Notes: generated by a model from the sequence alone, not told the origin. A DNA stretch of 64,000 bases from Pseudomonas costantinii (GCF_001870435.1 NZ_MDDR01000057.1:1-64000), one strand, 5' to 3'. Shown: positions 1 to 20,988, counted from the first letter of the stretch. Made by a program: numbers and translations.

Positions 1-3000
1 GGCTGCGGCAACGCCTTGCGGTCGAGTTTGCCGTTGGCGGTCAACGGCCATTCGGTGAGGAACAACAGGTGCGTCGGCACCATGTAGTCCGGCAAGTCGG
101 CCTTGAGTTGCGCCTTGATGTGTTCTCTCAAGTCGTCTTCGTGACCTGGAGCCGCGATGACATAGCCGACCAATTGCTGGCCACTTGGGCCATCCTGAGC
201 TAATACCAAAGCTTCGCGCACGACAGCCAGGGCATTCAGGCGCGCTTCGATTTCACCCAGTTCAATTCGGAAACCACGGATTTTCACCTGATGGTCAATA
301 CGGCCGACATACTCGATCACCCCGTCGCTGCGGTACTGCGCCAGGTCACCGGTGCGGTACAGGCGTGCGCCGCTTTCGCCGAACGGATCGGGAATAAAGC
401 GCAGCGCAGTCAGGTCGCCACGATTCAAATAGCCCCGCGCCAGACCCGCACGACCGACGTACAACTCGCCGATGCAGCCTTTGGCGACCGGGTTCAGTTC
501 GCCGTCGAGCACATACCAGGACAAGTCGGGAATCGGTTCGCCGATGGGGCTGTTGGCGTCCTGTTCCAGGTCCGCAATCGACAACGGACGGTAGGTCACG
601 TGCACCGTGGTCTCGGTGATGCCGTACATGTTGATCAGTTGCGGCGCACTGTCGCCAAAGCGTTCGAACCACGGGCGCAGGCTCTTCACGTCCAGCGCTT
701 CGCCGCCGAACACCACATGGCGCAAGGCGTTGCTGCGGCTATCGGTACACGCGACGTGCATCAATTGCTTGAACGCCGACGGGGTCTGGTTGAGCACCGT
801 GACCCCGCTGTCGCACAGTAATTCCAGGAAGTCCTGGGGCGAGCGGCTGACGTCGTACGGCACGATCAGCAGTTCACCGCCGTGCAGCAGCGCGCCGAAA
901 ACTTCCCAGACCGAGAAGTCGAACGCGTAGGAATGGAACAGGCTCCAGACGTCCCGCTCGCCAAAACCGAACCAGGCGTCGGTGGCGGCGAACAGGCGCA
1001 GGATATTGCTGTGGGGCAGCAATGTGCCCTTGGGTTTGCCGGTGGAACCGGAGGTGTAAATCACGTAGGCCAGGTTCGACGGCTGCATCGACACTTGCGG
1101 GTCGCTGTCGGCAAACGCACTCATATCCGCGTCCAGCAGCAGGGTTTGCACGCCCGGCGGCACCGGCAATTTTCCGGCCAATGAGGCCTGGCTCAACAGC
1201 AGTTGAATACCGCTGTCCTGGATCATGTAGGCCAGTCGGTCTTCGGGATAACTCGGGTCCAGTGGCACATACGCGCCGCCGGACTTGAGGATCGCCAACA
1301 GGCCGACAATCATCTCGATACTGCGCTCGGCCGCAAGGCCTACCAACACATCGGGACCAACGCCGTGGGCGATCAATTGATGGGCGCGACGGTTGGCCTG
1401 GGCGTTGAGTTCGCCGTAGGTAAGCGTCTGGCCATTGCAGCGCAAGGCGATGGCGTCAGGGCGTCGGCGCGCCTGCTCGGCGATCAACTCATGGGCGCAA
1501 CGCTCGCTGGGGAAATCCTGCGGGTTGGGGTTCCATTGATTGATGCTGTGTTGTTGCTCGGCGACATCCAGCAGCGGCAAATCACCGATGCGTTGCATCG
1601 GGTCGAGGGCAATGCCTTGCAGCAAGTTCAGCCAGTGAGTGGCGATGCGCTGCGCGGTGCCTGCATCGAACAAGTCGGTGGCGTAGGTCAGTGTGGCAAT
1701 CAACTCACCCTGGATATCCTGGGTGCCCAGGGTCAGGTCGAACTGAGCCGTGTGGGAGCTCCAGTCCAGGCTTTCCACGTGCAGGCCCGGCAGTTCCAAG
1801 GCGTGGTCGGCGACGCTGCTTTGATGATTGAACATCACCTGGAACAGCGGGCTATGGCTCATGTGCCGCTCCGGCGCCAGGGCTTGCACCAGTTGCTCGA
1901 ACGGCAAGTCCTGATGGGCCTGGGCGTCGACCGAGGCTTGCTTGACCTGTGTCAGCAACTGATCGAACCGCATGGCGCCTTGAATCTGCGCATCCAGTAC
2001 CTGGGTGTTGACGAAGAAGCCAATCAAACCCTCGGTTTCCAGGCGGTTGCGGTTGGCCACCGGGACGCCGACACGGATATCCGCCTGGCCGCTGTAGCGG
2101 TGCAGCAGGGCCTGAAACGAGGCCAGCAACACCATGAACAGCGTGCAGCCTTCGCGTTGGGCCAGTTGCTTGAGCTGGCGGGTCAACGCGCTATCGACGC
2201 TCAGGTCCAGGCGTGCACCGCGATAACTTTGCGCCGCCGGGCGCGCACGGTCCATGGGCAACGAAATCACTTCGCCAGCGTCACCCAGGCGTTCGGTCCA
2301 ATAGGCAAGTTGGCGCTCAAGCTCTCCGGCTTCCATCCACTTGCGTTGCCAGATTGCATAATCCGCGTATTGGATCGGCAGCGTCGGCAGGTGGGCCTGT
2401 TGGCCCGTGCTGTGGGCCGCGTAGAGCTGGACCAGGTCGTGCACCATGATTTGCGCGGAGGCACCGTCACAAATGATGTGATGCTGGGTCAACACCAGCA
2501 CATGATCGTCCGGCGCCAGTTGCAACAATTTGACCCGCAGCAACGGCCCTTGCTGCAAGTCGAACAGGGTGACGATTTCGGCGTCGATCAGCGCCTTGAG
2601 CGCCTGGGCGTCCGGCTGCGTTTGCAGCACCGTCGGGGTGATCGGCAGGCTCAACTGCGCATGGGCCACCTGGCAAGCACCGTCCGGCCCCTCGATGAAG
2701 ACCGTGCGCAGTATTTCGTGGCGTGCGAGCAAGGCATCAAAGCTCGCTTGCAAGGCCGCAAGGTCCAGCGCCCCGCGCAAGCGCAGTGCCGTGGGCACAT
2801 GGTAGGCGGCACTGTGGGGGTCCAGTTGCCAGAGAAACCACTGGCGCTCCTGGGCGTAGGACAGGCCGATGGTCTCAAACTCATCGCGCATCGCCGGGAT
2901 CGGCAGCGCCGCGAAGCTCATGTGCTTGCTGTGCAGTTTTTGCAAAAACGCTTGCCGTTGGGCGAGCGGTAAACGGATGAATCGCTGAACCAGAGACAGG

Positions 3001-3017
3001 TTATCAAGCTGAGTCAT
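1..3017 (-). CDS. Non-ribosomal peptide synthetase, N-terminal part (C-A, predicted Thr-loading), probable pyoverdine synthetase
   Basis: Translated from the ATG at 3017 (MTQLDNLSLVQRFIRLPLAQ), 2 bases after the upstream NRPS stops, so the two are cotranscribed. The reading frame runs off the left edge. A condensation domain comes first, with the active-site motif HHIICDG near residue 182. It is probably of LCL type, because the preceding module ends in T without an epimerase. An adenylation domain follows, with YTSGSTGKPKG near residue 656 and NGKLDRKALPQ at the window edge. Reading the ten specificity positions by eye (FDFSVW, NQTP, VFGGEAL, NMYGITETTVH) gives DFWNVGMVHK, the textbook threonine code. 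The rest of the protein is outside the window. The pyoverdine assignment comes from the neighbouring synthetase and its promoter; the Thr call is stronger than the product call. Confidence 0.88.
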   Translation of the reverse strand, partial: MTQLDNLSLVQRFIRLPLAQRQAFLQKLHSKHMSFAALPIPAMRDEFETIGLSYAQERQWFLWQLDPHSAAYHVPTALRLRGALDLAALQASFDALLARHEILRTVFIEGPDGACQVAHAQLSLPITPTVLQTQPDAQALKALIDAEIVTLFDLQQGPLLRVKLLQLAPDDHVLVLTQHHIICDGASAQIMVHDLVQLYAAHSTGQQAHLPTLPIQYADYAIWQRKWMEAGELERQLAYWTERLGDAGEVISLPMDRARPAAQSYRGARLDLSVDSALTRQLKQLAQREGCTLFMVLLASFQALLHRYSGQADIRVGVPVANRNRLETEGLIGFFVNTQVLDAQIQGAMRFDQLLTQVKQASVDAQAHQDLPFEQLVQALAPERHMSHSPLFQVMFNHQSSVADHALELPGLHVESLDWSSHTAQFDLTLGTQDIQGELIATLTYATDLFDAGTAQRIATHWLNLLQGIALDPMQRIGDLPLLDVAEQQHSINQWNPNPQDFPSERCAHELIAEQARRRPDAIALRCNGQTLTYGELNAQANRRAHQLIAHGVGPDVLVGLAAERSIEMIVGLLAILKSGGAYVPLDPSYPEDRLAYMIQDSGIQLLLSQASLAGKLPVPPGVQTLLLDADMSAFADSDPQVSMQPSNLAYVIYTSGSTGKPKGTLLPHSNILRLFAATDAWFGFGERDVWSLFHSYAFDFSVWEVFGALLHGGELLIVPYDVSRSPQDFLELLCDSGVTVLNQTPSAFKQLMHVACTDSRSNALRHVVFGGEALDVKSLRPWFERFGDSAPQLINMYGITETTVHVTYRPLSIADLEQDANSPIGEPIPDLSWYVLDGELNPVAKGCIGELYVGRAGLARGYLNRGDLTALRFIPDPFGESGARLYRTGDLAQYRSDGVIEYVGRIDHQVKIRGFRIELGEIEARLNALAVVREALVLAQDGPSGQQLVGYVIAAPGHEDDLREHIKAQLKADLPDYMVPTHLLFLTEWPLTANGKLDRKALPQ

Positions 3018-3019
3018 TT

Positions 3020-15352
<12,333 letters not shown>

Positions 15353-15407
15353 TTGTTGGAGTCCGGAGCAATAGGCAGGAAGCACAAAGGCACGTCGTCC
15401 CTATAAA

Positions 15408-15432
15408 ACGAACCGGGCAGGGAAAAATTAGC
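15408..15432 (-). promoter_or_regulatory. Candidate PvdS (iron-starvation sigma factor) promoter of the NRPS operon
   Basis: On the minus strand the sequence reads GCTAATT, then 15 bases including TTTCCC, then CGTTTTAT. This resembles the published iron-starvation box of pyoverdine genes, a TAAAT -35 element followed 16-17 bases later by CGT, with one mismatch in the -35 element. It lies about 56 bases upstream of the NRPS ATG, a normal leader length. I infer sigma-PvdS control under low iron; no expression evidence is available here. Confidence 0.55.
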
Positions 15433-15510
15433 GGGGGATGGGAGGCGCGGAGCGAGGTGTCATCAAGGGTTACATCAATCTCAGGAAAGACAGACGGACC
15501 CGAGCTAGCA

Positions 15511-15545
15511 TTGACGAACACCACTTTTTGCAACTAAATTTAGTT
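15511..15545 (+). promoter_or_regulatory. hicAB promoter with overlapping palindromic operator
   Basis: TTGACG at 15511-15516 is a good -35 element, and TAAATT about 18 bases downstream is a plausible -10. The -10 lies inside a perfect 14-base palindrome, AACTAAATTTAGTT (15532-15545), which extends to 18 of 20 matching positions. A palindrome over the -10 of a toxin-antitoxin operon is the expected site for autorepression by the antitoxin, here a HicB with a likely ribbon-helix-helix end. The binding itself is inferred. Confidence 0.6.
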
Positions 15546-15561
15546 ACACGAAAGGAACGCC

Positions 15562-15812
15562 GTGTCCAAAAATGAAAAGCTGCTCGCCAAACTGCTCAAT
15601 GAGCACATGGCATTTACCTGGCCCGAGCTCGTAACGCTGCTGCGTCGGCTGGGCTACACACAGATTGAGGGGCTGGAAGCCGCGTCAAATTCGACATCGG
15701 CGACCCGAGTGCAATGATCACCTTGCACAAGCCTCACCCCGGCAACGAACTGAAACACTACATTCGGCGCCAGATCATCGAACAATTGAAATCAGGAGAA
15801 CTGATTCAGTGA
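15562..15812 (+). pseudogene. hicA: HicA-type mRNA interferase toxin, frameshifted
   Basis: Starts at GTG 15562 behind an AAAGGA ribosome site. The first 37 codons (VSKNEKLLAKLL...GYTQIEG) match the N-terminus of long HicA toxins. Frame is lost at the G-run 15669-15672. One frame over, translation resumes with GAGSRVKFDIGDPSAMITL and then HKPHPGNELK...SGELIQ, ending at TGA 15812. One extra G in the run would give an intact 83-residue HicA. HicA is a small double-stranded-RNA-binding-fold ribonuclease that cleaves mRNA and is neutralised by HicB. As read, the toxin would be truncated and inactive. A sequencing error in the homopolymer is an equally good explanation. Confidence 0.75.
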
Positions 15813-16174
15813 ACAACCAACTGAAACACCAAGGTTACATCGGCTCTATCGAAGCCAGCCTCGAAGACAACTGCCTGTTCGGCAAGGTCCTGTTCATCAA
15901 GGCGCTGGTCAGCTATGAAGGGAAAACCGTCGCTGAGTTGGACGCGGCTTTTCGTGAGGCCGTAGACGACTATCTCGCTACATGCCACACCCTGGGACAA
16001 ACACCGGAGAAGCCTTGCAAAGGCTCATTCAACGTGAGGGTCGGCCATGACCTGCATTTGGCTGCGGCCCTGGCAGCGACACGAAAAAAAGTCACGCTCA
16101 ATGATCTGACACGTCAGGCGCTGAATGAATTTCTGCAACACCACAGTGCGGACCCTTGCCCGGCGATTGGTTGA
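15809..16174 (+). CDS. hicB: HicB-family antitoxin
   Basis: 121 residues, starting at the GTG that overlaps the hicA stop (GTGA), the usual translational coupling in hicAB pairs. The N-terminal part (GYIGSIEASLEDNCLFGKVLFIKALVSYEG) has the degenerate RNase-H-like HicB fold, including the EGKTVAELDAAFREAVDDY segment. The C-terminal part (VTLNDLTRQALNEFLQ) looks like a ribbon-helix-helix DNA-binding segment and would bind the palindrome over the operon promoter. It is intact although the partner toxin is frameshifted. Its stop codon directly abuts the convergent MFS gene, with no base between them. Confidence 0.85.
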   Translation: MNNQLKHQGYIGSIEASLEDNCLFGKVLFIKALVSYEGKTVAELDAAFREAVDDYLATCHTLGQTPEKPCKGSFNVRVGHDLHLAAALAATRKKVTLNDLTRQALNEFLQHHSADPCPAIG

Positions 16175-17347
16175 CTATCCCAACCGTCGATAGCCCAACA
16201 CTGCTGCTCCCAATACCACCGCCCCCGCCACCAATGCCACCCAGAACCCACTGGTTGCGCCGAAGTGGTCGATCATCCAACCGGAGCTGGCGGCACCGAT
16301 GGCCACGCCGATACTCAGGCCGGTGATCAGCCAGGTCATGCCTTCGGTCAGGCGACTTGGTGGGACAATCCGCTCCACCAGGGCCATGGACACGATCAAG
16401 GTCGGGGCGAAGAACAGGCCGGAGATAAAGATCGCCACAGCCAGACCGGGAATGTTCGTCACCAGCAACAACGGCAAGGTGGTCAACGCCGTGGCCACGC
16501 CGCAGAACAGAAACTGCCGAGGTAACGGCGCCTTGAGTTTGAGGGTGCCAAAGGCCAACCCCGCCAGGCATGAACCGATGGCATACACTGACAGCACGAT
16601 GCTCGCCGCCGCCGGTTGGCCCTGCTGCTGGGCAAAGGCGACGCTGACCACATCCACCACGCCGACAATCACGCCCATGGCCAGCAACAGGATCATCAAG
16701 ATCAGTACTGAAGGTGAGGCGATCAGCCAACGGCCGTGATGGTCATGGTGCTCGTGCACCGGCGGTTCAGTCTCGCGTTGCAGCACGAAGGTCGTGACAC
16801 CCACCGCCAGCAGCACGGCCGCAACCAAAGGCCCGGCTTCCGGAAACAGCACCACACTCAGACCTACGGAAATCGGCGGACCAATGATGAAACACACCTC
16901 ATCCAACACCGACTCCAGGGCAAACGCGGTTTGCAGCTTGGGCTGCCCCCGGTACAACTCGGACCAGCGCGCCCGCACCATCGCCGACATATTGGGCATG
17001 CAACCGGCCAGGGCGGCAAACAGGAACAGCGTCCAGTTCGGCGCCTGCAAACGGGTACACAGCAACAACATCAACAAGGCCCCGCCGCCGATCAGCGCGG
17101 CTATCGGCAGCACCCTGCCCTGGCTATAACGATCGACCAGACGTGAAACCTGCGGTGCACAAAACGCCGTGGCCAGGGCAAACACCGCCGCCACCGAACC
17201 CGCCAAGCCATAACCGCCATGCACCTGCGAAAGCATGGTGATCAGGCCGATACCGGTCATGGACACCGGCATGCGCGCAAGCATGCCCGCTAGTACAAAA
17301 GCTCGAGCGCCAGGGACCTGGAACAACTCGGCGTAGGGGTTTGCCAT
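16175..17347 (-). CDS. MFS family efflux transporter
   Basis: 390 residues with about twelve hydrophobic segments in two groups, split by a hydrophilic histidine-rich loop (EPPVHEHHDHHGR) near residue 200. The length and layout fit a drug:H+ antiporter-type major facilitator in the inner membrane. The start at 17347 gives MANPYAELFQVPGARAFVLAG, with the first membrane span immediately after. It is divergent from a TetR regulator, and two identical-arm operators lie between them, so its expression is probably repressed by that protein. The substrate cannot be read from the sequence; a toxic compound or sugar is possible. Confidence 0.85.
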   Translation of the reverse strand: MANPYAELFQVPGARAFVLAGMLARMPVSMTGIGLITMLSQVHGGYGLAGSVAAVFALATAFCAPQVSRLVDRYSQGRVLPIAALIGGGALLMLLLCTRLQAPNWTLFLFAALAGCMPNMSAMVRARWSELYRGQPKLQTAFALESVLDEVCFIIGPPISVGLSVVLFPEAGPLVAAVLLAVGVTTFVLQRETEPPVHEHHDHHGRWLIASPSVLILMILLLAMGVIVGVVDVVSVAFAQQQGQPAAASIVLSVYAIGSCLAGLAFGTLKLKAPLPRQFLFCGVATALTTLPLLLVTNIPGLAVAIFISGLFFAPTLIVSMALVERIVPPSRLTEGMTWLITGLSIGVAIGAASSGWMIDHFGATSGFWVALVAGAVVLGAAVLGYRRLG

Positions 17348-17407
17348 CCTGCTTAACCTCTTCCTGAATGCCCTGGAACTTGCTATCTGAAGTCATCAAG
17401 GCAAAAT

Positions 17408-17424
17408 ACATACGGTGCGTATGT
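17408..17424. promoter_or_regulatory. Operator 1 for the TetR/MFS pair
   Basis: Perfect inverted repeat ACATACG-GTG-CGTATGT with 7-base arms and a 3-base centre, in the 142-base gap between the MFS gene and tetR. The arms match those of the second site at 17440-17456 exactly, 32 bases away centre to centre (three helical turns). The identical arms make a shared dimeric repressor likely. Confidence 0.75.
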
Positions 17425-17439
17425 GACAAATCATGCGTA

Positions 17440-17456
17440 ACATACGCAACGTATGT
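17440..17456. promoter_or_regulatory. Operator 2 for the TetR/MFS pair
   Basis: Perfect inverted repeat ACATACG-CAA-CGTATGT with the same 7-base arms as the site at 17408-17424 and a different centre. It lies 33 bases upstream of the preferred tetR ATG, so binding would also block tetR itself. Confidence 0.75.
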
Positions 17457-17489
17457 CAATCATTCACTTGCCCATTGCGAGCCTTACCC

Positions 17490-18062
17490 ATGAGCCGAGC
17501 CCGTGCCGAAATGATCGAAGACACCCGTGCCCGACTGATTGCCAGCGCCCGCCAGGCCTTCGCCACGCAGGGCTACGCAAACACCTCGATGGACGACTTT
17601 ACCGCCCGTGCCGGTTTAACACGGGGTGCGCTGTACCACCACTTTGGTGACAAGAAAGGCCTGTTGGCGGCCGTGGTGGCCCAACTCGACAGCGAGATGG
17701 ACGCGCGTTTGCAGAACATCACCGACCAGGCCCAAGAGCCCTGGGCCGGTTTTTGTGAACGCTGCCAAGCCTACTTGCGCATGGCCCAGGATGGCGAAAT
17801 CCAGCGCATTGTGTTGCAGGATGCGCCAGCCGTGCTGGGAGACACAGGGCCCCAACAGCACTGCGTAGAGTCATTGCGTCAACTGCTTGAGGCCTTGATG
17901 CAGGCTGATGTGATTCGCCAGGGCCCCAGCGTCGCATTGGCTCAGTTGATCAATGGCAGCCTGGTCAACACCGCCTTGTGGATCGCCCGAGATGAACACC
18001 CGAGCGAGCGACTGGAGGAAGGCTTGCAGGGCCTGGAACTGCTGTTGCAGGGCTTGAAATAA
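17490..18062 (+). CDS. TetR/AcrR family transcriptional regulator
   Basis: 190 residues from the ATG at 17490 (MSRARAEMIEDTRARLIASA). An in-frame upstream ATG at 17433 is unlikely because it lies ahead of the second operator. The N-terminal helix-turn-helix is clear: RQAFATQGYANTSMDDFTAR, then AGLTRGALYHHFGDKKGL, around residues 18-55. The rest is a helical ligand-binding and dimerisation domain. It probably represses the divergent MFS exporter and itself through the two ACATACG...CGTATGT sites. Its 3' end converges on the MATE gene with 9 bases between. Confidence 0.92.
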   Translation: MSRARAEMIEDTRARLIASARQAFATQGYANTSMDDFTARAGLTRGALYHHFGDKKGLLAAVVAQLDSEMDARLQNITDQAQEPWAGFCERCQAYLRMAQDGEIQRIVLQDAPAVLGDTGPQQHCVESLRQLLEALMQADVIRQGPSVALAQLINGSLVNTALWIARDEHPSERLEEGLQGLELLLQGLK

Positions 18063-18071
18063 GAGCCTCGC

Positions 18072-19427
18072 TCACACCAACCGCGTGATCTGCTTATGCC
18101 GCCACACCAAGCGGTAATACGCGGTCTGCAACCCCAACATTGCCAGGTAGGTTACTGGAAACGCCATCCACACCCCTTCCAGACCGAAGTGGGCATTGAA
18201 CACGTACGCCATCGGCAGCTCAACGCACAGCACGCAGAAAATCGTGATGGCGACTGGCATCAGCACCACACCGCTGGCCCGCATGATTCCGCCGACCACC
18301 GCCTGGAAACCGAAAACCAGGATGCTCCACAACATGATGTGCAGCAGATGCTCGGCCTTGATCCGCGCCGCATCGTCGGTGATGAACAGGCCCAACAACC
18401 AGTGCGACATCAGGTAGCCGAGCACGATCAGGCCCCCCGTGAGACAGGTGTTGATCAACAACCCGGTGCGCAGAATTGGGCTGATACGTTCCAGACGCCC
18501 GGCACCAATCGCCTGAGCGCCGAGGATCGAGGCCGTGATCGCAATCGACAGCGCCGGAAACTGCACATAATTGACGATCTGCGTCACCGCGCCATAGGCC
18601 GCTGTGGCCTGAGAGCCGTGGCCGTTGACCAGCGCGAGGATGACCAGTTCCGAGAGCGACAGCACCACCATCTGTAAACCGGTGGGCAGGCCGATGCGCA
18701 GGACCTTGCCGAGAATCACCCGATCCAGGCGCAAGGCCGCGAGCAGTTCGCGATCCGGCGCCATCACATGGTTTTTATGGCGCAGACGCAGTATCAGAAA
18801 CAGCATCGCCAACGCGTTACCCACCAGCCCCGCGTATACCGCGCTTTGAATGCCCATGGGCGGCAAGCCGATCCAGCCGCGAATCAACGCAGGGGTCAGC
18901 AGCAGCCCGACCAGGGTCGAGACCATCAGCGCCAGCAATGGCGAGACCGTGTCGCTGACGCCACGCAACAACTGGGTATAGAGGATGAAGACCAGCAGCA
19001 GCGGCATGATCAGCATCATCATCTGGGCATACCCCACAGCATCGTCGAGCACATCAACCGGTGTGCCCAACGCCTGTAATGCCGGTCGAGCAAACAGGCT
19101 GCCGAGCACGGCCGCGATCAAACCCACCAGCGCCCCCAGGGTCAGGGTGGCGCCGGTGATCACTTTGACCAGCCCCGTTTCCTGGGCGCCCCAGGCCTGC
19201 CCTATCAACACCGACGCGCCCGCGCCCAGGCCGATCACCAGGGCGATAAAGAAAAACACGATGGGGAACATCCCCGACACCGCCGCCAACGCTTGGGTAC
19301 CGAGCATTTGCCCGACATAGATACCGTTGAGGGTGCCGGAAAAACTTTGCAGGAAGTTGGACAGCACCATCGGTGCCAAAAAGATCAGGTAGATCTGCCA
19401 CAGCGGCCGTTGTTGGGTGACTTGCAT
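18072..19427 (-). CDS. MATE family multidrug efflux transporter
   Basis: 451 residues from MQVTQQRPLWQIYLIFLAPMVLSNFLQ; upstream in-frame starts would overlap the preceding gene. About twelve membrane segments in two six-helix halves. MATE signatures include IGLGAGASVLIGQAWGAQ in the first half and the matching ITASILGAQAIGAGR in the second. These proteins export cationic drugs or metabolites using a Na+ or H+ gradient. It sits 25 bases downstream of the DUF2239 gene and may be cotranscribed with it. The substrate is unknown. Confidence 0.9.
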   Translation of the reverse strand: MQVTQQRPLWQIYLIFLAPMVLSNFLQSFSGTLNGIYVGQMLGTQALAAVSGMFPIVFFFIALVIGLGAGASVLIGQAWGAQETGLVKVITGATLTLGALVGLIAAVLGSLFARPALQALGTPVDVLDDAVGYAQMMMLIMPLLLVFILYTQLLRGVSDTVSPLLALMVSTLVGLLLTPALIRGWIGLPPMGIQSAVYAGLVGNALAMLFLILRLRHKNHVMAPDRELLAALRLDRVILGKVLRIGLPTGLQMVVLSLSELVILALVNGHGSQATAAYGAVTQIVNYVQFPALSIAITASILGAQAIGAGRLERISPILRTGLLINTCLTGGLIVLGYLMSHWLLGLFITDDAARIKAEHLLHIMLWSILVFGFQAVVGGIMRASGVVLMPVAITIFCVLCVELPMAYVFNAHFGLEGVWMAFPVTYLAMLGLQTAYYRLVWRHKQITRLV

Positions 19428-19452
19428 GGTGGTTCGAGTCCCGGAATTATTG

Positions 19453-20025
19453 TTAGCCAGGGAAAGCATTGCGCGACAGCCACGCCAGGTACGTCTGCAC
19501 GTCCACCGGCCAGTGCGCGATCTTGTTGGAAAAGTCCGCCGACGCTTGAGCAAACAACGCCCGTGAGGCGTCTTCAAAACCGGGCAGGTCGCCGCCGATG
19601 GCGCTCATGAAACGATAGCTGGCTTCCTTGGCCTGGCGCATCTGATCACAGGAAGCGTGCACTGTGCGAGCTTCATCCACCAATCGACGCAAGGCGGCCG
19701 AGGCGCCGCCACGTTGCCGGCCGAGCCATTCCCAGTGACGCGGCAACAGGGTGACTTCCCGTGCGACTACACCCAGCTTTGGTCGACCGACCGAGGGGGC
19801 TGAGGGGGGCTCGTCATCGGTCTCGGCGTGTGCCGGTTGCTCAGGTGCATAACCCGCGGGCCAGGGATAGTCGACCTGGGTGCCGGTAACGTCATCGAAG
19901 ACCAGAAAACTGCCCATCGGCAGCTCAAGGCTCGCCAGGGCAACGGCTACATCGGGATAGGAACCGGCCGCCACGCGCTGGTGGCGAACAAAGGCAGTGC
20001 ACAGAGGGACGTTTTGCGTAGGCAT
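19453..20025 (-). CDS. DUF2239 family protein
   Basis: 190 residues (MPTQNVPLCTAFVRHQRVAAG...). The central GRPKLGVVAREVTLLPRHWEWLGRQRGGASAALRRLVDEA region is characteristic of DUF2239 proteins, whose function is not established. An acidic, proline-rich linker (EQPAHAETDDEPPSAPS) separates an N-terminal beta-rich part from this conserved region. RQRGGASAALRRLVDEA resembles a ribbon-helix-helix or other DNA-contacting helix, but that is speculation. An inverted repeat of ACCCGGGYAATA lies immediately upstream of the ATG. The MATE gene follows on the same strand. Confidence 0.8.
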   Translation of the reverse strand: MPTQNVPLCTAFVRHQRVAAGSYPDVAVALASLELPMGSFLVFDDVTGTQVDYPWPAGYAPEQPAHAETDDEPPSAPSVGRPKLGVVAREVTLLPRHWEWLGRQRGGASAALRRLVDEARTVHASCDQMRQAKEASYRFMSAIGGDLPGFEDASRALFAQASADFSNKIAHWPVDVQTYLAWLSRNAFPG

Positions 20026-20029
20026 GATT

Positions 20030-20065
20030 TATTACCCGGGTGTTATTAGTTATACCCGGGCAATA
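20030..20065. promoter_or_regulatory. Inverted repeat of ACCCGGGYAATA upstream of the DUF2239 gene
   Basis: TATTACCCGGGT at 20030-20041 and ACCCGGGCAATA at 20054-20065 form an inverted repeat (11 of 12 match) with a 12-base spacer. The first arm begins only 5 bases upstream of the DUF2239 ATG at 20025, so it overlaps the ribosome-binding region. It looks like an operator for a dimeric regulator, possibly the DUF2239 protein itself, but nothing here identifies the binder. Confidence 0.45.
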
Positions 20066-20150
20066 TTAGCCAGAATTCTCCAGTATGCAAGGCTATTGTC
20101 GTGAAACTTCCAACGGCTCACTGCACACCGCCCCGCCCCCCCCTGCTCAG

Positions 20151-20984
20151 TCAGTCCAAATCACTCGCGTCATGCCGCTCAGGCAACTGCTCCGCAGGCT
20201 CACCCGACACACGATTCACCCGTCGACCGCGCTGCACCGCCGGCCGTGCCTCAATCGCATCAGCCCAGCGCAGCACATGCTTGTATTCATGCACCGAAAG
20301 AAACTCCGCTGCCCCATACAACCGACCTTTGACCAAACCACCATACCAAGGCCAAATCGCAATATCGGCGATGGTGTACGCATCGCCAGCAATGTATTGA
20401 CTCACCGCCAATCGCTGGTCGAGTACATCCAGCTGGCGCTTGGTTTCCATGGCAAAGCGGTTGATCGCGTATTCCATCTTGCTCGGCGCATACGCATAGA
20501 AATGCCCAAAGCCCCCGCCCAGGTAAGGCGCGCTGCCCATTTGCCAGAACAACCACGACAAGCACTCTGCGCGCGCGGCAGGTTCAGTGGGGAAGAACGC
20601 ACCGAACTTCTCCGCCAGGTATTGCAGGATCGCGCCCGACTCAAACACCCGAATCGGCGTGGCGCCGCTGCGATCAAGCAGCGCGGGGATTTTCGAATTC
20701 GGATTGACCGAGACAAAGCCGCTGCCGAACTGGTCGCCGTCGCCGATCTTGATCAGCCAGGCGTCGTACTCCGCGCCGCTGTACCCCAAGGCCAGCAGCT
20801 CTTCCAGCAGGATGGTGACCTTCTGCCCATTCGGCGTGGCCAGGGAATACAGCTGCAGTGGGTGCTTGCCGACCGGCAGTTCCTTGTCATGGGTCGCACC
20901 GGCGATGGGCCGGTTGATGCTGGCAAAGGTGCCGCCATTTTCGGTGTCCCAGGTCCACACCTTCGGGGGTACGTAGTCGGTCAT
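20151..20984 (-). CDS. yghU: Glutathione S-transferase, YghU-type disulfide-bond oxidoreductase
   Basis: 277 residues from the ATG at 20984 (MTDYVPPKVWTWDTENGGTFASINRP), chosen over an upstream in-frame start because AAGGAG lies ahead of it. YghU-type GSTs have this long N-terminal extension before the thioredoxin-like domain (HPLQLYSLATPNGQKVTILLEELL). They bind two glutathione molecules and reduce disulfides such as 2-hydroxyethyl disulfide. NPNSKIPALLDR, then ESGAILQYLAEKFG, form the glutathione-binding half; the helical C-terminal domain includes YTIADIAIWPW. Four bases separate it from the end of the outer-membrane factor gene, so it may be the last gene of the RND operon. Confidence 0.88.
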   Translation of the reverse strand: MTDYVPPKVWTWDTENGGTFASINRPIAGATHDKELPVGKHPLQLYSLATPNGQKVTILLEELLALGYSGAEYDAWLIKIGDGDQFGSGFVSVNPNSKIPALLDRSGATPIRVFESGAILQYLAEKFGAFFPTEPAARAECLSWLFWQMGSAPYLGGGFGHFYAYAPSKMEYAINRFAMETKRQLDVLDQRLAVSQYIAGDAYTIADIAIWPWYGGLVKGRLYGAAEFLSVHEYKHVLRWADAIEARPAVQRGRRVNRVSGEPAEQLPERHDASDLD

Positions 20985-20988
20985 AAAT

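Noticed and set aside
1203..2972. Long plus-strand open frame (589 codons) opposite the partial NRPS, with similar ones at 3164-4522, 4541-5284, 7124-8752 and 11546-13753
   Set aside because: They lie antisense to well-supported NRPS modules, have no recognisable domains and arise from high-GC codon bias on the opposite strand.
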